Of a stretch of 10,362 bases of DNA, positions 1-6,941 are shown in pieces; the stretch's first letter is position 1; every line of letters begins with the position of its first letter. Source of the stretch: Bryobacterales bacterium (GTDB lineage Bacteria; Acidobacteriota; Terriglobia; Bryobacterales; Bryobacteraceae); NCBI GenBank assembly GCA_003132905.1, contig PKZC01000276.1:1-10362 (forward strand), written 5' to 3'. The translations under genes were made by a program, and so were the position numbers. Under the pieces are notes generated by a model. That model made no database searches. It had not been told where the DNA came from and worked only from the letters and a program-made list of their open reading frames with translations.

Positions 1-384
1 GCGCAGCCAAAGATGGCGATGATCCATCAGGAAATCGACGCCGTGTTCCTTGGGCGTGATTGGATACGGATCGGATTCCGGAATGCGCTGCACAATCTCG
101 GCGCCCTCCACGTCCATCTCGTACCCGCCCGGCGCGCGCTGCTCCGGACGCACTTTGCCGCGCAGGATCAACGACGATTCCTGCGTCAGGCCCTTGAGCG
201 ATTCGAAGGTCGCTTCGTCCAGATTGGCTTTCACCGCCACCGCTTGCATGGTGCCGGTGCCGTCGCGCAACAGCGGGAATACGATTTTTCCCGATTTTCG
301 CAAGTTGTATAGCCAGCCCGCGATCTCCACCGGCTCGCCGGTATGCCGCCCGGCGTCTTCAATTCGAATGCGGGAATATGCCAT
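1..384 (-). CDS. asnS: Asparaginyl-tRNA synthetase, N-terminal part (cut by window edge)
   Basis: Class II aminoacyl-tRNA synthetase that charges tRNA-Asn with asparagine in the cytoplasm. Only the first 128 residues are present; family members are usually about 430-470 residues, so the class II catalytic core lies beyond the left edge. Residues about 17-105 read as the OB-fold anticodon-binding domain (EIAGWLYNLRKSGKIVF, then LLRDGTGTMQAV). The segment ITPKEHGVDFLMDHRHLWLR (109-128) is the linker into the catalytic domain. Its DHRHLWLR wording is typical of AsnRS; AspRS usually has a YRYLDLR-type sequence at this point. The ATG at 384-382 shares one base with the stop of the upstream TIM-barrel gene (TGATG), so translation is probably coupled. 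It is the last visible gene of a four-gene minus-strand unit. The identity is very secure; the frame runs unbroken to base 1. Confidence 0.95.
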   Translation of the reverse strand, partial: MAYSRIRIEDAGRHTGEPVEIAGWLYNLRKSGKIVFPLLRDGTGTMQAVAVKANLDEATFESLKGLTQESSLILRGKVRPEQRAPGGYEMDVEGAEIVQRIPESDPYPITPKEHGVDFLMDHRHLWLR

Positions 385-1238
385 CAAACTTTCTCTAGCG
401 TTGCCAGGCTTTCCAGCTTTTCGAAGATCTGCCTCACCATATCGAGCGATTGCGGCAGTGGAAACTCGGGATAGTCGCGTAGCTCGAGCAACAAGGGATA
501 CTGCTCTGGCAATGTGCGCAACAGGCCCATGGTCTCGGTCCAATCGATGGTGCCGCCCGGCGAATGGAACGGCCACAGATGGCTATCTTCGCGGCCGTTG
601 TTGTCATGCAGGTGCGTGGACCGGATGCGGTTTTTCAAAATCGCGAACGCCGACGCCACGCCTTCGTTCATATTGGCGTGCCCGACATCCAGGCAGAAGT
701 TGAGCTTCAGATGCGTTTGCTCCAGAAATTGGATCAGGCGGTGTGAGCTGGATAATTCGTTCGGCGTATTTTCGAGCAGCACTTCCACTCCACGGGCCTT
801 GGCAAACAGGTGAATTTCCTCGAGCGAAGTAAACGCAGCATCTACCTTGCGCTCGTCATACTCCTCTTCATAGGCGCCGATGTGCTGGATCAGATAGCGG
901 AATGGGATCACTTCGGAAATATCGAGCGCGCGCTTGATCTCATCCAGCATATCCAGCCGCTTCGATTTCACCGGCTCAGTAATGTTGATGTGCGAGTTGG
1001 GACCCGACCGTCCCCACATATCGTCGCTATATATAGGCGAGTGCAGCGAGTGCAGTTTCAGCTTCGAATCCCGGAACCAATGTCCCAGTTCGGTGATTTG
1101 CGCCTTGTCCCTATAATCCAGATGCTGGCGGGCGCAGAAAATCTCTACCGCAGGCACACCGGCCTGCCAGATCCTGTCCAGCCAGACGGTGTTCAAGCGA
1201 TGATTCACCAGCAGGTGCGTCGAGAGAACATGATTCAT
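384..1238 (-). CDS. Sugar phosphate isomerase/epimerase-like TIM-barrel protein
   Basis: A 284-residue protein of the AP-endonuclease-2/xylose isomerase-like superfamily (PF01261 type). Members are divalent-metal TIM barrels that isomerise or epimerise sugars or act on abasic DNA. Candidate metal ligands and conserved strand-end motifs are visible: H63 and H66 in LHSLHSP, H119 in QHIGAY, E156 in LLENTP, D184 and H187 in LDVGHAN, H209 and H211 in THLHDN, and E252 in LLLELRD. The order and spacing fit the sugar isomerase/epimerase branch; an endonuclease IV role is less likely because that family's full ligand set is not evident. There is no signal peptide, so it is probably cytoplasmic. It starts 6 bases after the transpeptidase stop and its stop overlaps the asnS start, so it sits in the same operon. 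The substrate cannot be deduced; neither neighbour points to a sugar pathway. Confidence 0.85.
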   Translation of the reverse strand: MNHVLSTHLLVNHRLNTVWLDRIWQAGVPAVEIFCARQHLDYRDKAQITELGHWFRDSKLKLHSLHSPIYSDDMWGRSGPNSHINITEPVKSKRLDMLDEIKRALDISEVIPFRYLIQHIGAYEEEYDERKVDAAFTSLEEIHLFAKARGVEVLLENTPNELSSSHRLIQFLEQTHLKLNFCLDVGHANMNEGVASAFAILKNRIRSTHLHDNNGREDSHLWPFHSPGGTIDWTETMGLLRTLPEQYPLLLELRDYPEFPLPQSLDMVRQIFEKLESLATLEKV

Positions 1239-1244
1239 GCTTGG

Positions 1245-2906
1245 TCAGTACCCTTCCGCTTTTCCGTTGCCTCTTCCATCGCTTCCCCCCTGCAGCCAGC
1301 CGCCATCGCTCAGAATTGCTTCCACGCGCGCCACCACGGACCCCTCGAGCGGCGCAACCTTGTGTCCCATGCCTCGCAGGATTCTCACTGTATCGGGAGA
1401 AATTCCCTTCTCGACGTATAGGACGTCCGGCATCCACTGATGATGAAAACGCGGCCAGTCCACCGCATCCTGAATGTTCATATGGAAATCGACAACATTC
1501 AGCAACACCTGTAGTACGCCGTTAATGATACGCGATCCGCCAGGGGCTCCCAGCATCAGAAAAAACTTGCCATCACGCAATACGATGGTGGGAGTCATCG
1601 ACGAAACGGGCCGCCTGCCGGGCTGAATCGCATTATTTTCCCCCTGGATCAGATGGAACAGATTCTCTGAGCCAGGCTTGGCGGCGAAGTCGTCCATTTC
1701 ATCGTTCAACAGAAACCCTAAGCCGGGCACGGTAACGCCGCTGCCATATCCATTGTTCAGCGTGTAGGTCACCGCTACGGCGTTCCCTTCACTATCCACG
1801 ATGTTGAAGTGTGTCGTCTCTGTGCCTTCACGGACGGAAATTTTCCCCGGACGAATCTGATCGCTGGGCGTGGCGTGCAGCGGATCGATGCTGCGGCGGC
1901 GGCCAGCGATGTATTTCGGGTCCAGCAGTTTGCTGACGGGCACCTGATAGAAATCCGGATCGCCGAAGTATTCGCTGCGGTCGGCATAAGACCGCCGCAT
2001 CACCTCGGCGACATAGTGAATCGATGCCGCCGATCCAGCGCCCGTTTTCTCGTATCCGGACCCCTCCAGCATCCCAAGCATTTGCAGCAATCCCACGCCA
2101 CCCGCGCTGGGCGGAGGCGCAGTGAGGATCTCGTCGCCGTGGTACTTGCCGTGTAGCGGCGCGCTTTCCTCCGCTTGGTACGCTTTCAAGTCCGCCAGCG
2201 TGATCAACCCGCCATGCGCCGCCATCGCGGCAACCAGCTTCTGAGCGGTTTCGCCTTCGTAAAAATCGCTTGCGCCGCGATCCCGGATCCGCTTCAGCGT
2301 CGCCGCCAATTCCGGCTGAATAAACTTCTGGCCGTACTGGACACTCAAAAAGATCCGTTTTGAATCGGGGAAGCGCGACAGCAGCTTGGTGGCCTCCTCG
2401 TTACGCAGCGAACTATCGAAACTGTAGGAAACCGCATACCCTTCGCTAGCCAACTGGATCGCAGGATTCACCAATTCAGCCCACGGTTTGCGCCCGTATT
2501 TCTGGTGGGCCAGTTCCAGGCCGCGCACCGTTCCCGGGACCCCCGCCGCGCGCCATCCCACCAAACTGTCCTCGGTAACGTTGCCTTTTGAATCCAGATA
2601 CATGTTGCGGGTGGCTGCCAGCGGCGCTTTTTCCCGAAAGTCGATGAAGGTGGCCCGTCCATCCGCGAGGTGCGCCAACAAGAATCCGCCGCCGCCGATG
2701 TTGCCGGCATATGGATATGTCACAGCCAGGGCGAATCCAACTGCCACTGCGGCATCGATCGCGTTTCCTCCGGCCTGCAGCACTCGCAGACCGACGTCGG
2801 CAGCCAGAGGCTCCTGGGTGACAACCATCGCGTGTTTGGCATGTTCCGGCTGACGTGCCATCAAGCTCACCGTCAGGAGCAGCACGCTAGCAATCCGGGC
2901 TCGCAT
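1245..2906 (-). CDS. ggt: Gamma-glutamyltranspeptidase (glutathione hydrolase), secreted
   Basis: A 553-residue Ntn-hydrolase that cleaves gamma-glutamyl bonds, for example in glutathione, by transfer to water or an acceptor amino acid. It is made as a proenzyme that cuts itself into two subunits. Visible: an N-terminal signal peptide (about 1-20, hydrophobic SVLLLTVSL), the early motif AGGNAIDAAVA (45-55), and R91 in FIDFREKAP, matching the Arg that binds the gamma-glutamyl carboxylate. The autoprocessing site and nucleophile are T364 in ETTHFNIVD. N384, E403, D406, S435, S436 and G456-G457 fall at the offsets of the known E. coli binding and oxyanion residues. Position 403 is Glu where E. 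coli has Gln, as in the human enzyme. The frame stays open upstream to 3224, but that stretch lies within the DUF169 gene and is not transpeptidase sequence. The ATG at 2906 directly before the signal peptide was therefore chosen. It probably acts in the periplasm. Confidence 0.95.
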   Translation of the reverse strand: MRARIASVLLLTVSLMARQPEHAKHAMVVTQEPLAADVGLRVLQAGGNAIDAAVAVGFALAVTYPYAGNIGGGGFLLAHLADGRATFIDFREKAPLAATRNMYLDSKGNVTEDSLVGWRAAGVPGTVRGLELAHQKYGRKPWAELVNPAIQLASEGYAVSYSFDSSLRNEEATKLLSRFPDSKRIFLSVQYGQKFIQPELAATLKRIRDRGASDFYEGETAQKLVAAMAAHGGLITLADLKAYQAEESAPLHGKYHGDEILTAPPPSAGGVGLLQMLGMLEGSGYEKTGAGSAASIHYVAEVMRRSYADRSEYFGDPDFYQVPVSKLLDPKYIAGRRRSIDPLHATPSDQIRPGKISVREGTETTHFNIVDSEGNAVAVTYTLNNGYGSGVTVPGLGFLLNDEMDDFAAKPGSENLFHLIQGENNAIQPGRRPVSSMTPTIVLRDGKFFLMLGAPGGSRIINGVLQVLLNVVDFHMNIQDAVDWPRFHHQWMPDVLYVEKGISPDTVRILRGMGHKVAPLEGSVVARVEAILSDGGWLQGGSDGRGNGKAEGY

Positions 2907-2967
2907 GGATACTTCGATTCTACCGTGGCACGTCACGCAACTAGTTTCGAGCCGCGGCGCGGCCACC

Positions 2968-3678
2968 CTAGGCTGTGGACAGCTGCTGCTGGCGTCCGCG
3001 ATGATATTGCTCCAAGGTCTGGTTGGCCGACGCGATGGTTTGCAACTCTTGCGCCACCAGTTCCAAAGCGCGCCCAGGCAACGCGGCGTACAATTCACCA
3101 TCGCCGATTCCCGTGTACACGCGATTTCCGATGCAACCCGCGCTGGTAACCATTCCGTGCGCCAGCGCCGCCGGGATCGCCATGCAAGTGGGCCGCGCCA
3201 ATAACGGCAGCTTGGACGCAACACCCGCGCGCAATGCAGCTTCCTCCAACAACATCAACTTGGAAGCCGTGGCTACAAACAGGACCACATCCGGCTCCAC
3301 CGCCGTGTCGCCCAGCGGTGCGAAGAGAATGTTCTTAGGCGGCTTCGGCAAAACGGGTATGCCCGGCACTTCTTCCATCTTCAGATAGCCCAAGCTGGTC
3401 ATCGTGCCCAGAATGGACGGCAGGTCTTGTGCCCGGTCCTCTGGCAAAGCGATGTTGTGTGTGTACGAACCCACCGGGCAGTTGTAATGATCTGACGGCG
3501 CGGTGGCGAAACTCCTGCCATCCGCCGCCAATCTCCAGAAACTGCAACCGGCCGGTTCGGAACCTGAAAACTTCTCCACACTCGGGGGCGCTTCGTCGGT
3601 AAAAGCCACGGCCACCGGCCGCCGGCGAAGATCGAGAGTTTCCTGGAACTGCTTTTCGAGCGCTTTATAGTCTGCCAT
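2968..3678 (-). CDS. DUF169 family protein
   Basis: A 236-residue protein recognised as DUF169 (PF02596, COG2043), a widespread family of uncertain function. Family-like elements in order: RRRPVAVAFTDEAPP (18-32), AGCSFWRLA (43-51), HYNCPVGSYTHNIALPE (64-80), ILFAPLGD (117-124), PDVVLFVATASKLMLL (129-144), RPTCMAIPAAL (162-172) and TSAGCIGNRVYTGIGDGELYAALPG (178-202). Cysteines C45, C67, C165 and C182 sit inside these conserved blocks and could bind metal or a cluster; that is inference. There is no signal peptide or membrane segment. It is the first gene of the minus-strand unit, 61 bases ahead of the transpeptidase. A GAGAG purine run lies just upstream of the ATG. Its start is only about 20 bases from the divergent helicase start, so its promoter must lie inside the helicase coding region. 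No reaction is assigned. Confidence 0.88.
   Translation of the reverse strand: MADYKALEKQFQETLDLRRRPVAVAFTDEAPPSVEKFSGSEPAGCSFWRLAADGRSFATAPSDHYNCPVGSYTHNIALPEDRAQDLPSILGTMTSLGYLKMEEVPGIPVLPKPPKNILFAPLGDTAVEPDVVLFVATASKLMLLEEAALRAGVASKLPLLARPTCMAIPAALAHGMVTSAGCIGNRVYTGIGDGELYAALPGRALELVAQELQTIASANQTLEQYHRGRQQQLSTA
3666..3671 (+). promoter_or_regulatory. Possible -10 box for the helicase gene
   Basis: TATAGT matches TATAAT at five of six positions and lies about 28 bases before the GTG start at 3699, inside the first codons of the divergent DUF169 gene. The sequence 17 bases further upstream (CTGGAA) matches a -35 box poorly. It is listed because the space between the divergent genes is too short to hold a promoter, so one would have to lie within flanking coding sequence. 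Confidence 0.25.
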
Positions 3679-3698
3679 GCGTCTCTCTATCTTGGCAC

Positions 3699-5645
3699 GT
3701 GCAAGAATCAGAAAGGATGTCTCCAGCAGCCAAAGCGCTCACCGCCCGCCAATTTTTTTCACGGCAGGGAGTGTTGTCGAAATGGCATCCGCGCTACGAG
3801 TTTCGCCCTGGACAGCTCGAGATGGCCGAAGCGGTAGAAGCCGCCTTAGCCGAGAAAAAGCACCTGCTGGTGGACGCGGGCACCGGCACGGGAAAAACGC
3901 TCGCGTACCTTGTTCCAGCATTGCTCTGCGGTAAACGCGTAGTGGTCTCCACCGGAACCAAGAACCTGCAGGAGCAGCTCTTCTACAAAGACATTCCATT
4001 TCTACAGCAGCATTTCGACCGTCCTCTGCAAGTGTGTTACATGAAGGGCCGCACCAACTTCGCTTGCCGGCAGAAGATCTATGACGCCGATCGCGAGCCC
4101 ATTTTGAGCGGCCTGGAAGAAATCGCCGACTTCCAGATCATCCGCGAATGGGAGAAGACTACCACCACCGGCGATCGGTCCGAAATAAAGACGCTGCCCG
4201 AATCCAGTTCCGCGTGGCACAAGATCGATGCGCGCCGCGATCTTTGCACCGGCCAGAAGTGCCAGCAATTCGAGCGTTGTTTCTTGACCGAAATGCATCG
4301 GCGTGCGCACGAGAGCGACATCATCATCGTCAATCATCACCTTTTCTTCGCCGACTTGGCGGTGAAGGATGACGATTTTGGCGGCATCATCCCCGAGTAC
4401 GCGGCCGTGGTCTTCGACGAAGCGCATGAAATTGAAGACGTCGCGGGCAAGTACTTCGGCGTGGGCGTCAGCAACTATCAATTTCAAGAGCTGGTGCGCG
4501 ACATCGCGGCCGTCTCTCGCGCCAAACAGTTTGGCTCAGGCGAGCTCGACCGTACCCTGGACACCCTGGACGATCGCGCCCAGCAATTCTTTCTGCTCTT
4601 CGGCGAAACCGAAGGACGCATCGCGTTCAAGGGACACGCGGCCTTCTTCGATCAGCATGGCGAGGCCTTGGAAGATCTTATGCGCGCCCTCGAATTGATC
4701 GGGACCCACCTGCAATTGGTGAAGACGACGCCCGACGAAGTGATTCCGCTCTTCCGCCGCGTCCAGGAAATGCAGCAGCGCCTGGAATTTTGGCGCAAGG
4801 GCGTCGACCGCTCCTATGTCTACTGGGTAGAGCGCCGCGGCCGCGGATGTTTCCTGCAAGCCACGCCCATCGATGTCTCGTCACTGCTCGAAGAAAAACT
4901 ATTCGACAAGCTGGACACCGTGATCCTCACCTCCGCTACGCTCGCCGTAGGGGAAACATTCGAGTTCGCCGAGCGCCGCCTGGGCATTCGCCATACCCGA
5001 TCGCTGGTCGTCCCCAGCCATTTCGAATATGCCAAGCAAGCGCTGCTCTACGTGCCCCAGCATTTGCCCGATCCACGCTCGCCCGCCTTTACCCGCGCCG
5101 CTGCCGAAGAGGTCACGCGCATCCTGCGCCACACCCGAGGCCGCGCCTTCGTTCTCTTCACCAGCTATCAGCAGATGCGCTTGGTGTACGATCGCGTGTC
5201 GCTCGACATCGACTATCCCACGCTGATGCAAGGCACCGGCCCACGTAACGCGCTGCTCGACGAATTCCGCGCTACTCCGCATTGCGTCTTGTTCGCCACC
5301 TCCTCGTTCTGGCAAGGCGTCGACGTGCAGGGCGATCAGTTAAGCTGCGTGATCATCGATAAGCTGCCGTTCGCCGTCCCGAGCGACCCGGTGGTGGAAG
5401 CACGCATCGAGCGCATTCGCGAAGAAGGCGGCAATCCGTTTTATGAGTACCAGATCCCACAGGCCGCGCTCGCGCTCAAGCAAGGCTTCGGCCGCCTGAT
5501 CCGCAGCAAGACCGACCGCGGCGTCCTCGTATTGCTGGATAATCGTATTACGAAGCAGCGGTACGGCCAGGTGTTCTTCGACAGCTTGCCGCCTTATGCC
5601 TTCAGTACCGAACTTAACGCCGTGGAGAAATTTTTCAATGTTTGA
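3699..5645 (+). CDS. dinG: ATP-dependent DNA helicase, DinG/YoaA (XPD-like, Fe-S) family
   Basis: A 648-residue superfamily 2 helicase of the DinG/YoaA group (COG1199): 5'-3' ATP-driven DNA unwinding in repair and replication stress. Motifs in order: RPGQLEM (36-42), Walker A AGTGTGKT (60-67), VVSTGTKNLQEQL (82-94), Fe-S cluster cysteines C123, C183, C188 and C194, the VNHHLF block (211-216), Walker B DEAH (240-243), TSAT motif III (411-414), SSFWQGVDV (535-543) and arginine-finger motif QGFGRLIR (595-602). All four cluster cysteines are present, so the enzyme should be redox-sensitive like its relatives. The length is closer to E. coli YoaA than to DinG, and no extra nuclease domain is visible, so the symbol is family-level. 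The start is uncertain: GTG at 3699 or ATG at 3717, neither with a well-spaced ribosome site (an AAGG touches 3717 directly). Its last 8 bases overlap the PTPS gene. Confidence 0.93.
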   Translation: MQESERMSPAAKALTARQFFSRQGVLSKWHPRYEFRPGQLEMAEAVEAALAEKKHLLVDAGTGTGKTLAYLVPALLCGKRVVVSTGTKNLQEQLFYKDIPFLQQHFDRPLQVCYMKGRTNFACRQKIYDADREPILSGLEEIADFQIIREWEKTTTTGDRSEIKTLPESSSAWHKIDARRDLCTGQKCQQFERCFLTEMHRRAHESDIIIVNHHLFFADLAVKDDDFGGIIPEYAAVVFDEAHEIEDVAGKYFGVGVSNYQFQELVRDIAAVSRAKQFGSGELDRTLDTLDDRAQQFFLLFGETEGRIAFKGHAAFFDQHGEALEDLMRALELIGTHLQLVKTTPDEVIPLFRRVQEMQQRLEFWRKGVDRSYVYWVERRGRGCFLQATPIDVSSLLEEKLFDKLDTVILTSATLAVGETFEFAERRLGIRHTRSLVVPSHFEYAKQALLYVPQHLPDPRSPAFTRAAAEEVTRILRHTRGRAFVLFTSYQQMRLVYDRVSLDIDYPTLMQGTGPRNALLDEFRATPHCVLFATSSFWQGVDVQGDQLSCVIIDKLPFAVPSDPVVEARIERIREEGGNPFYEYQIPQAALALKQGFGRLIRSKTDRGVLVLLDNRITKQRYGQVFFDSLPPYAFSTELNAVEKFFNV

Positions 5646-6009
5646 AGTTACCGTGGAACAGACTTTCGCCGCTGGTCACGCCTTACGCAACTACCATGGC
5701 AAGTCCGAAGACGTGCATGGGCACAATTATCGCGTGCGCGTAACAGTGGAAGGCCAGCAATTGGACTCCACCGGCCTGTTGGTGGATTTTTTGGAAGTGA
5801 ATCGCCTGATCACCGGCGCGGTGGGGTACCTGGATCATCGCTTCATCAACGATCTGGCGCCGTTCGATGAGATCAACCCGTCGGCGGAGAACATTGCGAA
5901 GTATTTTTATGACAAGGTCAGCGTTGGATTAAAGAACGATGTCCCGGTGCGCATCTCCGCGATCCAGGTATGGGAAACGGACACCAGTTCGGCCATCTAT
6001 CGGCCGTGA
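5638..6009 (+). CDS. queD: PTPS/QueD-family protein, probably folate-type PTPS-III (6-hydroxymethyl-dihydropterin forming)
   Basis: A 123-residue member of the 6-pyruvoyl-tetrahydropterin synthase/QueD family (COG0720), acting on dihydroneopterin triphosphate with a zinc ion. Zinc ligands H14 (AGHAL), H27 and H29 (VHGH) are present, as are D66-H67 (LDHRF) and the pterin-anchoring E113 (VWETDTS). The usual QueD signature CxxxHGH is not met: the catalytic cysteine position is S23. E24 instead gives ExxHGH, the signature described for PTPS-III enzymes, which replace FolB by making 6-hydroxymethyl-7,8-dihydropterin for folate. The family symbol queD is given for orientation only; queuosine synthesis is the less likely role. 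The start is the ATG at 5638, 8 bases inside the helicase gene, because an upstream extension only reads helicase sequence. Translation is probably coupled. It converges with the ferredoxin gene, stop to stop with 13 bases between them. Confidence 0.88.
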   Translation: MFEVTVEQTFAAGHALRNYHGKSEDVHGHNYRVRVTVEGQQLDSTGLLVDFLEVNRLITGAVGYLDHRFINDLAPFDEINPSAENIAKYFYDKVSVGLKNDVPVRISAIQVWETDTSSAIYRP

Positions 6010-6022
6010 AACCGACCGGAAC

Positions 6023-6283
6023 CTACCGTCCGAAGTAATCCGCGTTGATCTTCGTAAAGTTGCCCCACTTTTCCGGCAGATCGTCCAGCGCGAAGATCGC
6101 GGAAACCGGGCAAACCGGCACACAGGCTCCGCAATCGATACACTCTACGGGATCGATGTAGATCATATTGTGCTCGGCGAAGTTGGGTGCGTCTTTCTTG
6201 GGGTGAATGCAATCGACCGGGCACGCGTCTATACAGGCCGTGTCCTTTACACCGATGCAAGGTTCTGCAATTACGTAAGCCAT
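6023..6283 (-). CDS. fdxA: 7Fe ferredoxin ([3Fe-4S][4Fe-4S])
   Basis: An 86-residue soluble electron carrier. Cysteines at 9, 17, 21, 25, 48, 51, 54 and 58 follow the pattern of Azotobacter ferredoxin I. By that comparison C9, C17 and C58 hold a [3Fe-4S] cluster, C21, C48, C51 and C54 hold a [4Fe-4S] cluster, and C25 is free. V12 occupies the place where a further cysteine would be needed for a second 4Fe cluster. Motifs TACIDACPVDCI and ECIDCGACVPVCPVSAIF are diagnostic, and the short C-terminal tail (LPEKWGNFTKINADYF) is family-like. The frame is open further upstream, but ATG 6283 starts the conserved MAYVIAEPC sequence and has GGAG five bases before it. It is transcribed alone, convergent to the PTPS gene. 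Its redox partner is unknown; no neighbouring oxidoreductase is an obvious match. Confidence 0.93.
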   Translation of the reverse strand: MAYVIAEPCIGVKDTACIDACPVDCIHPKKDAPNFAEHNMIYIDPVECIDCGACVPVCPVSAIFALDDLPEKWGNFTKINADYFGR

Positions 6284-6335
6284 TGTGTCTCCAGGGCGCA
6301 GGCGCGAAAACCTAGCTGCGCGTGGGGTAACCATC

Positions 6336-6341
6336 ATTATA
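6336..6341 (-). promoter_or_regulatory. Probable -10 box of the ferredoxin promoter
   Basis: On the minus strand this is a perfect TATAAT, about 53 bases upstream of the ferredoxin ATG, inside the non-coding gap before that gene. The hexamer 17 bases further upstream is GC-rich and does not resemble TTGACA, so the -35 element is weak or absent. A transcript would carry a leader of roughly 45 bases that includes the GGAG ribosome site. Confidence 0.45.
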
Positions 6342-6443
6342 GCGTGAGGCCGGTTTTTCCCGCGTGGAACGAGTCGAAAGGCTCGATTTCCGCGCCAGAT
6401 GGAAGAAATCCGGGGGCGGCGCGCCATGCTATGCTTCCCACAG

Positions 6444-6905
6444 ATGGCCACCAAAGCCCAGATCACGGCCGAGCAGTACCTTCACACGAAGTTCGAACAC
6501 GACTACATTCGCGGGAAAATCCGGTTCCTCCTGGCTCAAGCGCTGGTACCAGTCACTCAGACACATCCGCTGTACCCGTGTTTCGGCGCACAAATGCAAG
6601 TTGCGCCCGATGTGTATCGAATTCCAGACGTGGCCGTTTTCGCGGGCCAGGAACCGAAACAGAGTATTCCGTGCGAGCCTCCATTACTTGTGATCGAAAT
6701 CGTATCCAGAGAAGTCCTGCATCGCGATCTCATGGCAAAGCTCGAAGAATATCGACAGTGGGGCGTTCCCAATATCTGGATCGTCAATCCCCTAGCAAAA
6801 CGGTTTGTAGTTTACCGGGATTGGGGGCTCCAGAACGTCTCTTCGCTCGCCCTCACCGATTATCCCTTCGAACTAACGCCCAGCATTTTATTTTCCGATC
6901 TCTAA
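6444..6905 (+). CDS. Uma2/DUF820 family protein, apparently shortened
   Basis: A 153-residue protein of the Uma2 (DUF820, PF05685) family, a PD-(D/E)XK-nuclease-like fold common in cyanobacteria and acidobacteria; its cellular role is not established. Visible: MATKAQITAEQYL (1-13), the typical N-terminus; VAPDVYRIPDVAVFAG (53-68) with D62; PPLLVIEIVS (79-88) with E85; K99 in KLEEYRQWGVPNIWIVNP; and the closing LTDYPFELTPSILFSDL. From my memory of the family, FEHD is normally followed by a segment of roughly a dozen residues with a conserved GEIVER-type motif; here FEHD runs straight into YIRGKIRFLL. The protein may thus carry an internal deletion and be inactive. The ATG at 6444 was chosen because it begins the family-like N-terminus; ATGs at 6399 and 6426 are also in frame and no start has a good ribosome site. 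It stands alone upstream of galU. Confidence 0.8.
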   Translation: MATKAQITAEQYLHTKFEHDYIRGKIRFLLAQALVPVTQTHPLYPCFGAQMQVAPDVYRIPDVAVFAGQEPKQSIPCEPPLLVIEIVSREVLHRDLMAKLEEYRQWGVPNIWIVNPLAKRFVVYRDWGLQNVSSLALTDYPFELTPSILFSDL

Positions 6906-6941
6906 ACCAGCAGCCAAAACCAGAAGAGAGAAGCCAGATAC

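Noticed and set aside
2907..3224. In-frame upstream extension of the transpeptidase gene by 106 codons
   Set aside because: It lies across the end of the DUF169 gene in another frame, its translation is Arg/Pro/Trp-rich with no family similarity, and the ATG at 2906 directly precedes a good signal peptide.
6284..6398. Possible small gene or RNA in the gap between the ferredoxin and Uma2 genes
   Set aside because: Only a minus-strand -10 box for the ferredoxin was found. No hairpin, riboswitch-like conserved core or coding frame could be supported.
6399..6443. Longer start for the Uma2-like gene
   Set aside because: The added residues (MEEIRGRRAMLCFPQ) are unlike the family N-terminus, which begins at the ATG 6444; no ribosome site favours the longer form.
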